A stretch of DNA of 16,416 bases. Source: UBA9865 sp035647835 (GTDB taxonomy: Bacteria > Bacillota > Dethiobacteria > Dethiobacterales > Dethiobacteraceae). The stretch covers positions 1 to 16,416 of the forward strand of contig DASRMS010000038.1 in assembly GCA_035647835.1 (NCBI GenBank), in the 5' to 3' direction. Of this stretch, positions 8,196 to 14,450 are shown piece after piece; the first letter of the stretch is position 1; every line of letters begins with the position of its first letter. The notes beneath the pieces are model-generated. The model worked only from the letters and a program-made list of their open reading frames with translations, was not told the DNA's origin and did no database searches. Both the position numbers and the translations under genes were made by a program.

Positions 8196-8228
8196 AAATA
8201 CAGGCGTTATCAGTAAACGCCTGTATTT
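8196..8228 (-). terminator. Terminator of the SOS-linked LysM/micro-ORF transcript
   Basis: A 13-base perfect stem (8196-8208 with 8216-8228) and a seven-base loop. On the minus strand it is followed by a T-rich ATTTTATGAAT tract, so it best serves that strand. The TGA stop of the small ORF (8210-8212) lies in its loop, and the last four sense codons form one arm. Confidence 0.75.
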
Positions 8229-8359
8229 TGCGATTCGTTGGTTGTTTCCGGCTGTGAGGTATCTCCTGTTAAGGGAAAATAATCAAACATTGGATATTCG
8301 TCAATTTCGTCGAGAAAATAGTCTTGATGGTTCCATGGTAACTCTTGCACCATTTGCAT
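8210..8359 (-). CDS. Small acidic protein of unknown function, downstream of the LysM gene
   Basis: A 49-codon ORF from ATG 8359 to TGA 8210. A second ATG at 8353 (47 residues) is better spaced from the ribosome binding site GAGGTGAT, which overlaps the first ATG, so I prefer 8353. The product has ten Asp/Glu, one His and no Lys or Arg, and is rich in aromatics (Trp9, several Tyr and Phe in residues 9-28, for example DEIDEYPMFDYF at 17-28). Its tail is polar, with Thr, Ser, Gln and Asn. There is no signal peptide or membrane segment. It follows the YneA-like gene by about 50 bases on the same strand and ends in a strong terminator, so it is probably co-transcribed from the SOS promoter. In Bacillus the third gene of the comparable operon is ynzC; this is not recognisably that family. 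I do not recognise the protein. Confidence 0.62.
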   Translation of the reverse strand: MQMVQELPWNHQDYFLDEIDEYPMFDYFPLTGDTSQPETTNESQNTGVY

Positions 8360-8400
8360 CACCTCGGTGTATTTTGCCTTAGCTTAACCTGAGGTGCTGC
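8356..8400 (-). promoter_or_regulatory. Hairpin able to sequester the micro-ORF ribosome binding site
   Basis: On the minus-strand RNA, GCAGCACCTC (8391-8400) can pair with GAGGTGATGC (8356-8365), nine of ten positions, across a 25-base loop. The 3' arm holds the Shine-Dalgarno sequence and first ATG of the small ORF. The 5' arm starts nine bases after the LysM gene stop, within reach of a terminating ribosome, which suggests translational coupling. No folding energy was computed. Confidence 0.45.
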
Positions 8401-8408
8401 AGAATATG

Positions 8409-8723
8409 TTAGGGCAGTTCTAGTAATTGACCAGGATAAACAAGCGGTCCGGTTAACTCGTTATGTTCCATGATAATCCTGACATATTTCCTGATATCCA
8501 TACGCTGCGGCGCGTAACGCTGAGCCAGTGTCCAAAGAGTATCACCTGTCTCGACAACAATATCCTGCGGTAAACGTGTTTCACCAAGGGCCACGTTATT
8601 GTTAACAAAAGTTATCCCGATCACAATGGTCAAGACTAGTAAAACCAGTGCTGTGCGAATAAATTTTTGTTGTTTGCATAAACTCTGTTGTCGCTGATAT
8701 CTATAAGTGGCTAACGTTTTCAT
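8409..8723 (-). CDS. LysM-domain membrane protein, YneA-like SOS cell-division inhibitor
   Basis: 104-residue protein with a short basic N-terminus, one membrane segment (about 22-40) and an extracytoplasmic LysM domain (about 55-103, with VETGDTLWTLAQRY and YPGQLLEL). Size, layout and position divergent from lexA match YneA of Bacillus, which delays septation during the SOS response; that role is inferred. I chose the ATG at 8723 because GGGGGG lies six to eleven bases upstream. The upstream in-frame ATG at 8741 has no ribosome binding site and overlaps a possible LexA box. The promoter contains a LexA box in its spacer. The small acidic ORF follows it. Confidence 0.82.
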   Translation of the reverse strand: MKTLATYRYQRQQSLCKQQKFIRTALVLLVLTIVIGITFVNNNVALGETRLPQDIVVETGDTLWTLAQRYAPQRMDIRKYVRIIMEHNELTGPLVYPGQLLELP

Positions 8724-8734
8724 CTTAAGCCCCC

Positions 8735-8748
8735 CAAACATTTGTTTG
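8735..8748. promoter_or_regulatory. Possible third LexA box
   Basis: CAAACATTTGTTTG is a perfect 14-base palindrome that resembles the Gram-positive LexA box but has A for G at position 2. It lies near the expected transcription start of the LysM gene. Confidence 0.45.
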
Positions 8749-8753
8749 TCTAT

Positions 8754-8782
8754 ATCTTAACACGAACATATGTGCGTGTCAA
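8754..8782 (-). promoter_or_regulatory. SOS promoter of the LysM gene
   Basis: On the minus strand TTGACA (8777-8782), a 17-base spacer and TAAGAT (8754-8759). The LexA box 8763-8776 fills almost the whole spacer, so LexA binding would exclude RNA polymerase. Confidence 0.8.
8763..8776. promoter_or_regulatory. LexA (SOS) box 1
   Basis: CGAACATATGTGCG matches the Gram-positive consensus CGAACRNRYGTTYG at every position but one. Confidence 0.85.
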
Positions 8783-8800
8783 TACTTACGGTAAAAAAAA

Positions 8801-8814
8801 CGAACGAATGTTTG
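8801..8814. promoter_or_regulatory. LexA (SOS) box 2
   Basis: CGAACGAATGTTTG fits the consensus half-sites CGAAC and GTTYG exactly and overlaps the -35 region of lexA, consistent with autoregulation. Confidence 0.85.
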
Positions 8815-8839
8815 CAAGATGGTAAATATATGTTATAAT
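8811..8839 (+). promoter_or_regulatory. lexA promoter
   Basis: TTTGCA (8811-8816), a 17-base spacer and a perfect TATAAT (8834-8839). The in-frame ATG at 8819 lies inside this promoter and so cannot be the lexA start. Confidence 0.75.
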
Positions 8840-8863
8840 ACAAGAAAAGTGAGGTGCTGCCGG

Positions 8864-9478
8864 ATGATAGACTTAACCCCGAGACAAAAACAAATTTTAG
8901 AATATATTAAGCAAGAAGTAAAAACAAAGAATTACCCACCTTCAGTACGTGAAATTGGCGAAGCAGTAGGCCTCTCTTCTAGTTCCACTGTACATGCACA
9001 TCTCGCAAAACTAGAAGAAAAAGGTCTCATCCGCCGTGATCCGAGCAAACCTAGAGCCATCGCTTTACTGGAAGATGATCCTGCTCCTGGTTATATACCT
9101 GAAGTGGTGCAGGTACCGCTGCTCGGGCAAGTCACGGCAGGCGAACCAATTTTAGCTGAGGAAAACATTGAAGAATACTTCCCCTTACCTAAAATGATGG
9201 TACGTAACGATAATGTATTCCTTTTACGTGTCCGCGGCGACAGCATGATTAATGCCGGCATCCTCAATGGAGACAGCGTTATTGTACGTCAACAAAATAA
9301 TGCCAACAATGGTGAGATCGTTGTAGCTATGCTTGATGATGAAGCTACAGTTAAACGTTTTTATAAAGAAAAGGACAGTATCCGTTTGCAGCCAGAAAAC
9401 CCACATTATGAACCTATCCGTTCCCGAGACATTATGGTGATCGGTAAAGTTATCGGTGTCTTTCGTGAACTACATTAA
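8864..9478 (+). CDS. lexA: LexA repressor, SOS regulator
   Basis: 204-residue SOS repressor that self-cleaves when stimulated by RecA filaments. The N-terminal winged helix-turn-helix (about 1-67) contains PSVREIGEAVGLSSSSTVH. The cleavage site is Ala92-Gly93 in QVTAGEP. The S24-peptidase-like C-terminal domain has the catalytic Ser127 in RGDSM and Lys164 in ATVKRF. I start it at ATG 8864, with GAGGTG seven bases upstream. A longer frame from 8819 would begin upstream of the -10 element. It is divergent from the YneA-like gene, shares its LexA boxes, and is convergent with murE. Confidence 0.97.
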   Translation: MIDLTPRQKQILEYIKQEVKTKNYPPSVREIGEAVGLSSSSTVHAHLAKLEEKGLIRRDPSKPRAIALLEDDPAPGYIPEVVQVPLLGQVTAGEPILAEENIEEYFPLPKMMVRNDNVFLLRVRGDSMINAGILNGDSVIVRQQNNANNGEIVVAMLDDEATVKRFYKEKDSIRLQPENPHYEPIRSRDIMVIGKVIGVFRELH

Positions 9479-9479
9479 G

Positions 9480-9515
9480 AAAATGCTTTCATCTGCGGAT
9501 GAAAGCATTTTTCTT
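9480..9515. terminator. Bidirectional terminator between lexA and murE
   Basis: A 14-base perfect stem (9480-9493 with 9498-9511) and a TGCG loop, followed by TTCTTTCTTT on the plus side. On the minus side the stem ends in a T run as well, so it can serve both convergent genes. Confidence 0.85.
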
Positions 9516-9556
9516 TCTTTGCGTGGTGGTCGGGAGTTAAAAACTTGCGCTGGGTT

Positions 9557-11008
9557 TTAGTGCATGGAGTTGACAAACGATTCTACCGCGTGGAGATCGG
9601 AATATGGAATCGTTGCAGCGCCTACTAGTTGGTAGTCCTCTCTGCCTTTACCAGTTATTAAGACAATATCACCATCGCTAGCTGCGGCTAAAGCATAATG
9701 AATTGCTTCTTGGCGATCAGCGAGAAATATTGGTTTCTTCTGCATTGCAGACGTAATGTCTTGCGCTATGGTTTCTGGGTCTTCTTCTACCGGATTATCT
9801 GTTGTTAAAACAACGATGTCGGCATAGTGGTCGGCCACTACTCCCATGGCGGGACGTTTACCACGGTCTCGTCGGCCACGGCAGCCAAATACTAGAATGA
9901 TACGATGATGGGGATAGGCTGTTACTGTTTGCAGTACCTTTTCCAAACCATCCGGTGTGTGAGCATAATCTACGTAAACCTGCACTCCCGGCGGTGATGG
10001 TAATAACTCTAGTCGGCCTGGTACCACGCGCAAGGCTTCAAGTCCCTTGGTCACTTCCTGCAGCGTGAGGTTGTCCATTAATGCAGCAGTGGCAGCCCCT
10101 AAAGCGTTATAAATATTGTACAAGCCGGGTAAGTACAGAGTAAAGGAAAGCTTACCCCACGGTGAGGCAACATTCAAAACAGAGCCGCCTTTGGTTAAGC
10201 TAGTTATTTTTTCAGCTCTCACATCAGCCTTGTTCTCCAGACCAAAGGTGATAAACGGCGCGGCAATTTGTTTTGTTAACTTGATTGCCCACTTGTCATC
10301 AGCATTAATAATGGCGTTTCCTTCTCGCGCTGCTAACAGCGCAAAGAGGTGAGCTTTAGCTGCGAAATAATCATCCATGGTCTGGTGATAATCCAAATGT
10401 TCTCGGGTCAGGTTGGTAAAGATGGCGGCGTGAAAACGGCAATGCTCCACTCTTTTCTGCACTAAAGCATGCGAGGATACTTCCATGGCTAGCTGTTGTA
10501 CTCCACTAAGCTGCAGCTGCCAAAGAATATTGTGTAATTCTTCAGCACCTGGCGTGGTTAAGCATTGTGTTTGCCGGTATTGTTGTCTTGTTTTAACGCC
10601 GCATGTTCCCATTAAAGCACTTTGCTGTTCTGCGGCCTGATAAATTTCATGTAAATAGTGAGCAGTAGTCGTTTTACCATTAGTACCAGTAATTCCGGTA
10701 ATCTGTATTTTTTGACTGGGGTGATTAAAGAAAGAATCAGCGAAAAATGAGAGAAAATGCCTTGTATCTTCAACTAGAATAATGGGGACGGACAGCTGTA
10801 GGAACTTTTGACTGACAATCACAGAGGCACCCTGCTCCACTGCTTGCTGTACAAAACCATGACCGTCTTCATTTTCACCGCGGATACAAATATAAAGATA
10901 GCCCGGTTTTATTTTCCGAGAATCTGCAGAAAAACCGTGTATTTTAGTTGGCAAGTTAACCGTGGTAAATTTAAGGGGATAACCGGCAAGGAGTGATGCC
11001 AATTTCAT
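9557..11008 (-). CDS. murE: UDP-MurNAc-tripeptide synthetase (MurE ligase)
   Basis: Cytoplasmic Mur ligase adding the third residue of the peptidoglycan stem peptide to UDP-MurNAc-L-Ala-D-Glu using ATP. 483 residues in three domains: N-terminal UDP-binding (to about 100; SADSRKI near 33-39), central ATPase with P-loop GITGTNGKTTT (105-115) and the carbamylated-lysine segment AAKAHLF, and a C-terminal domain with GCRGRRDRGKR. The specificity loop reads DNPVEEDP (404-411), where meso-diaminopimelate ligases usually have DNPRxE, and GKGREDYQ (453-460) replaces the common GKGHE. The amino acid added is therefore uncertain. ATG 11008 has GGAGG six bases upstream; an upstream in-frame TTG at 11026 lacks one. 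It stands outside a dcw cluster, downstream of nth on the same strand. Confidence 0.9.
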   Translation of the reverse strand: MKLASLLAGYPLKFTTVNLPTKIHGFSADSRKIKPGYLYICIRGENEDGHGFVQQAVEQGASVIVSQKFLQLSVPIILVEDTRHFLSFFADSFFNHPSQKIQITGITGTNGKTTTAHYLHEIYQAAEQQSALMGTCGVKTRQQYRQTQCLTTPGAEELHNILWQLQLSGVQQLAMEVSSHALVQKRVEHCRFHAAIFTNLTREHLDYHQTMDDYFAAKAHLFALLAAREGNAIINADDKWAIKLTKQIAAPFITFGLENKADVRAEKITSLTKGGSVLNVASPWGKLSFTLYLPGLYNIYNALGAATAALMDNLTLQEVTKGLEALRVVPGRLELLPSPPGVQVYVDYAHTPDGLEKVLQTVTAYPHHRIILVFGCRGRRDRGKRPAMGVVADHYADIVVLTTDNPVEEDPETIAQDITSAMQKKPIFLADRQEAIHYALAAASDGDIVLITGKGREDYQLVGAATIPYSDLHAVESFVNSMH

Positions 11009-11055
11009 GAGGTACCTCCGCAACAACGGTTTTAATAATCTAAATTAGCTTTACC

Positions 11056-11083
11056 ATTGTCATTATTCCCTTAACACTGTCAA
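11056..11083 (-). promoter_or_regulatory. Possible murE promoter
   Basis: On the minus strand TTGACA (11078-11083), a 16-base spacer and a weak -10 GACAAT (11056-11061) in the 109-base nth-murE gap. I see no clear terminator for nth there, so readthrough from copA-nth is also possible. Confidence 0.4.
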
Positions 11084-11117
11084 AAATTTATCAGTGCAGT
11101 TTTTCAGCTAACATTAA

Positions 11118-11759
11118 TTAATTTGTAGTATTCAACTTGTCTGTTTGGCAGTATTTAGCGATAGGGCAGCGGGGACACTGTGGTTTACGCGCCGTACAGA
11201 TATAGCGACCATGTAAGATAAGCCAATGGTGAGCATCGCGCCACTGCTCCCGGGGGATTAGATTTGTCAGTTGTTTTTCTGTTTGCTCCGGTGTTTTTGC
11301 AGTAGCTAAACCGGTACGATTGGCAACACGAAAGACATGTGTATCTACTGCAAATGCGGGAATGCCGAAGGCATTTGCCAGTACTACATTGGCTGTTTTT
11401 CGTCCCACACCTGGTAAACCTTGTAATTCAGCTAAAGTTCGTGGCACTTCTCCGCTATATTTTTTCACAATTTTCCGAGCAGTGGCGACAAGGTGTTTAC
11501 TTTTATTGCGAAAGAGGCCTAATGTTTTTATGCTCTCAGCCAGTTGATTTTCCGTTAAGGCAGCAAGATCAGATGGTTGGGGATAATCAAGAAAGAGCTT
11601 TGCCGTGACTTTATTTACCTGTTTATCGGTTGATTGGGCGGCTAAAATGGTAGCCACAAGCAATTGCCACGGAGTTTGAAAATTGAGCTCCGTGGCAGGA
11701 TGTGGATTTTGTTCTTTTAGGATCCGAATAATTTGTTTAGCCTGTTCTTTACTGGACAT
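11118..11759 (-). CDS. nth: Endonuclease III (DNA glycosylase/AP lyase)
   Basis: 213-residue base-excision repair enzyme that removes oxidised pyrimidines and nicks abasic sites. It shows the helix-hairpin-helix LPGVGRKTANVV (115-126) with catalytic Lys121, the catalytic Asp139 in AVDTHVFRV, and the [4Fe-4S] cluster pattern C-x6-C-x2-C-x5-C (C188, C195, C198, C204). The ATG at 11759 has GGAG about seven bases upstream; an upstream in-frame TTG at 11774 has weaker support. The start lies four bases after the copA stop and its ribosome binding site overlaps the copA end, so the two genes are probably coupled. Confidence 0.95.
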   Translation of the reverse strand: MSSKEQAKQIIRILKEQNPHPATELNFQTPWQLLVATILAAQSTDKQVNKVTAKLFLDYPQPSDLAALTENQLAESIKTLGLFRNKSKHLVATARKIVKKYSGEVPRTLAELQGLPGVGRKTANVVLANAFGIPAFAVDTHVFRVANRTGLATAKTPEQTEKQLTNLIPREQWRDAHHWLILHGRYICTARKPQCPRCPIAKYCQTDKLNTTN

Positions 11760-11763
11760 CAGC

Positions 11764-14193
11764 TTACTCCACAATTATTTTTTGGCGTCGTAAACGCAAT
11801 GAATTTAAGATTACCGAAACAGATGACATAGCCATGGTTAAGGCAGCGATAGCAGGATTTAGGCGCCCAGAAGCGGCGATGGGGATGGCTAAAATGTTGT
11901 AGCCAAAGGCCCAGAATAAGTTTTGCCGGATGATTTTGAAAGTAGCACGGGAAAGGCTGATGGCAGTAACTACCGAAGTTAAATCACCACGAATTAAAGT
12001 AATATCAGAAGTCTCAATGGCGATATCGGTGCCGGTCCCAATGGCAATGCCAACATTGGCTTGGGCGAGTGCTGGTGCATCATTAATACCATCACCGACC
12101 ATGGCAACCGTTAAGCCCTCTGCCTGCAGACGGCGTACTTCTGCTTCTTTTTGATCCGGCAGTACTTGAGCTAAAATGCGTTTGATCCCCACTTGGGAGG
12201 CAATAGCCTGTGCAGTTCGTTCGTTATCACCCGTCAGCATGGCTGTAGTGAGGCCGGCTTTCGTTAAAGCAGCAATAGCTCGACGGCTATCTTCTTTTAC
12301 GGTATCAGCTACAGCAATGATCCCGCTTAAAACACCATTTTGGGTAATCAACATCGCTGTTTTACCCTGTTCCTCTAATTCTGCTAATTGAGTTTCTACC
12401 TCAGCTGTATCAATTCCTTGCTCATGCATTAATTTACGATTACCCATCGTAACCTTTTGTCCCTCAATAACCGCCTCAATACCTTTACCGGGAATAGCAG
12501 TAAAGGACTGTGCTTCTTTTAGTGAGATTGATTGCTCTTCTGCCGCTTGCACAATGGCTTGCCCCAGCGGGTGTTCTGAACCTGTTTCTCCGCTAGCGGC
12601 GATTGTTAACAGCTCTTCCTCTGTTAACTCACCTAGTGTTAAAAGGTCTGTGACAGTGGGTTCACCTTTGGTGATAGTACCTGTTTTGTCAAAAATAACA
12701 GCATTTACATCACGCATCGTTTGTAAACTTTCAGCATCTTTGATCAGAATACCATTTTCAGCACCTAGACCTGTCCCCACCATAATAGCTGTGGGGGTAG
12801 CAAGCCCCAGCGCACAAGGGCAGGCAATTACTAGTACCGCAATGGACGCAAAGACAGCGTGAGTCAGGGAATTTGTACCGCCAAACAAGAGCCAGCCGCT
12901 AAAAGTAGCAGCGGCAATAAGTACGACAACAGGAACAAAATAGCCTGTTACTTTGTCAGCTAGTTCCTGGATGGGTGCTTTAGAGCCTTGTGCTTCTTCG
13001 ACCATACGCACGATTTGTGCTAGAAAAGTGTCTTTGCCAACTTTGGTCGCTTTGAATTTAATCGCACCATTTTTATTAATGGTGGCGCCAACAACAAGAT
13101 CACCCACTACTTTTTCCGCCGGCAGACTTTCACCGGTAACCATAGATTCATCAACTGTAGTATGACCTTCGACTATTTCACCATCTACTGGCAGCTTTTC
13201 ACCGGGACGTACTACCAAGATGTCACCAACTTGAACACGTTCCACGGGAATTTCTCTTTCTTGACCATCAACAATGATCCGTGCTGTTTTAGCACCAAGC
13301 TCCAATAGTTTTCGGATAGCGCCGGATGTTTTACTTTTAGCAATAGCTTCAAGATAACGTCCTAAGAGGTGAAACGCCATAATCATGCTGGAGATGCCCA
13401 TAAAGGAGACAGCGTCAGGAATAAAAAAAGCTGCTATACCCCAAGCATAGGCCGAAAGTGACCCCAGTGAAATTAAGACATCCATATTCGCGCTGCCATG
13501 CCGCAGAGATTTCCAGGCTCCACGGTGTGTGGGGAAACCAGCCCAAAAGACAATGGGTGTAGCGGCCACAAGCATTATCCAGTTATGGTAAGGTATATGG
13601 AAGGTTTGACGATATTCTAAAAACATGATAGTTTCAGTAACCAAAGTGATGGCCATGACAAAGGCTAACACGCGCTTACGGGCGGCTAACTCTGCCGCTT
13701 CCCGCTCTTCCCGGGCGTCGCTGCTGCGGTTTTCTGTAACTTCAGCTTCGATCACCCCGTAACCTAGCCCTTCTATGAGGCGGATGATCTCTTCGCGGGT
13801 AACTGCGCTGCTATCATATTGCACAGTTACTTTTTCTGTGGCAAAGTTAACAACTGCTTCAGTAACACCTGCTTGTTTGTTTAGACCACGCTCGATGGCC
13901 GCGGCACAAGAGGCGCAGGTCATGCCCGTTACGGGCAGCACCATTTTTGTTTCCCTTGCTTTAGACTCTTCAATTACTTCGTAATCTAAATCGGTGATAA
14001 CTTTGTGGATGTCTGCCACAGAAATTACCTGTGGAGCAAAAGTTACCGCAACTTTCTCGGCAGCAAAGTTGACGACAGCTTCAAAGATGCCCTCTCTTTT
14101 TTGCAGTGCTTTCTCAATACTATTAGCGCAGGCCGCACAAGACATCCCTCCGACTTTTATGGTTGCTTTAGTTAAATTCTGTTTATCTGGCAT
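11764..14193 (-). CDS. copA: Copper-exporting P1B-type ATPase
   Basis: Membrane pump that exports Cu+ with ATP hydrolysis, 809 residues. Two N-terminal heavy-metal-associated domains carry GMSCAAC (C19, C22) and GMTCASC (C93, C96). Eight membrane segments are expected. The actuator has TGES (353-356), the ion-site motif is CPC (458-460), the phosphorylation site is DKTGT (D502), the HP motif of P1B pumps is at 541-542, and the hinge is GDGINDAP (700-707). Tyr765-Asn766 and Met789-Ser790-Ser791 in the last helices match the Cu+-specific P1B-1 group rather than Zn/Cd pumps. ATG 14193 has AAGGAGG upstream. It leads a copA-nth unit behind a CsoR-like operator; neither csoR nor copZ is in the window. 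Confidence 0.96.
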   Translation of the reverse strand: MPDKQNLTKATIKVGGMSCAACANSIEKALQKREGIFEAVVNFAAEKVAVTFAPQVISVADIHKVITDLDYEVIEESKARETKMVLPVTGMTCASCAAAIERGLNKQAGVTEAVVNFATEKVTVQYDSSAVTREEIIRLIEGLGYGVIEAEVTENRSSDAREEREAAELAARKRVLAFVMAITLVTETIMFLEYRQTFHIPYHNWIMLVAATPIVFWAGFPTHRGAWKSLRHGSANMDVLISLGSLSAYAWGIAAFFIPDAVSFMGISSMIMAFHLLGRYLEAIAKSKTSGAIRKLLELGAKTARIIVDGQEREIPVERVQVGDILVVRPGEKLPVDGEIVEGHTTVDESMVTGESLPAEKVVGDLVVGATINKNGAIKFKATKVGKDTFLAQIVRMVEEAQGSKAPIQELADKVTGYFVPVVVLIAAATFSGWLLFGGTNSLTHAVFASIAVLVIACPCALGLATPTAIMVGTGLGAENGILIKDAESLQTMRDVNAVIFDKTGTITKGEPTVTDLLTLGELTEEELLTIAASGETGSEHPLGQAIVQAAEEQSISLKEAQSFTAIPGKGIEAVIEGQKVTMGNRKLMHEQGIDTAEVETQLAELEEQGKTAMLITQNGVLSGIIAVADTVKEDSRRAIAALTKAGLTTAMLTGDNERTAQAIASQVGIKRILAQVLPDQKEAEVRRLQAEGLTVAMVGDGINDAPALAQANVGIAIGTGTDIAIETSDITLIRGDLTSVVTAISLSRATFKIIRQNLFWAFGYNILAIPIAASGRLNPAIAALTMAMSSVSVILNSLRLRRQKIIVE

Positions 14194-14208
14194 CTTAACG
14201 CCTCCTTA

Positions 14209-14233
14209 TACCCCTCCCAGGGGGGGGTGGATA
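14209..14233. promoter_or_regulatory. CsoR-like operator of copA
   Basis: ATACCCCTCCC followed by AGGGGGGGGTGGAT forms an imperfect GC-rich dyad with AT flanks, the type bound by copper-sensing CsoR repressors. It lies just downstream of the copA -10 element and adjoins the ribosome binding site, so binding would block transcription initiation. Confidence 0.6.
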
Positions 14234-14238
14234 TATAT

Positions 14239-14267
14239 AATTTATCACCTTGCCTTGCTTCTGTCAA
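14239..14267 (-). promoter_or_regulatory. copA promoter
   Basis: On the minus strand a perfect TTGACA (14262-14267), a 17-base spacer and TAAATT (14239-14244), with the start predicted near 14232, inside the CsoR-like dyad. Confidence 0.75.
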
Positions 14268-14293
14268 TTAGTTTCTACTAAAAATGATGCCTC

Positions 14294-14365
14294 ATGCGTT
14301 TTGTCAACTTTAGTGCAGCAAAAAAGCCTAAGATAAGTCCACGGTGTAATAGAAGCAATTTAAGG
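14294..14365 (+). pseudogene. Left fragment of a zinc-ribbon protein gene split by the group II intron
   Basis: A 24-codon open stretch starting MRFVNFSAAKKPKISPRC. Joined to the right flank at the predicted intron ends it continues in frame as ...NLR then DKDGRP. The frame is closed by TGA at 14285 and the ATG at 14294 has no ribosome binding site, so the true N-terminus is probably missing. The coding assignment rests on frame continuity across the intron and on the zinc ribbon beyond it. Confidence 0.5.
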
Positions 14366-14442
14366 ATCGAGTAGGAGGCTACCCATTAATTGAATAGCCG
14401 TCCTCTCACACCACCGTACGTACCGTTCGGTATACGGCGGTT
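14366..14442 (-). ncRNA. Group II intron catalytic domains V and VI
   Basis: Domain V forms a hairpin from 14440-14429 paired with 14424-14411, with a GAAC loop and the usual two-base bulge. Domain VI pairs 14404-14395 with 14381-14373 and leaves an unpaired A at 14372, the expected lariat branch point. Confidence 0.88.
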
Positions 14443-14450
14443 CAATAGAA

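Noticed and set aside
8724..8741. ATG at 8741 for the LysM protein
   Set aside because: No ribosome binding site; it overlaps a possible LexA box, while ATG 8723 has a G-rich Shine-Dalgarno sequence.
8819..8863. Longer N-terminus for LexA from the ATG at 8819
   Set aside because: This start lies upstream of the lexA -10 element; ATG 8864 has a ribosome binding site and gives the usual LexA N-terminus.
11009..11026. TTG start at 11026 for MurE
   Set aside because: ATG 11008 has GGAGG at ideal spacing; the TTG lies inside or before that ribosome binding site.
11760..11774. TTG start at 11774 for endonuclease III, overlapping copA
   Set aside because: ATG 11759 has a properly spaced GGAG, and the family N-terminus does not need the extra five residues.
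11930..13984. Plus-strand open frames opposite copA
   Set aside because: Shadows of a long conserved coding region; their translations show no domain and no ribosome binding sites.
14211..14230. The run of eight G near copA as an assembly artefact
   Set aside because: It forms half of a CsoR-like dyad in the expected promoter position; a length error of one G cannot be excluded but does not change the call.
14236..14241. Plus-strand TATAAT upstream of the zinc-ribbon fragment as its promoter
   Set aside because: No -35 hexamer at the right distance (the site reads CCTCCC), so it is most likely incidental to the AT tract of the copA promoter.
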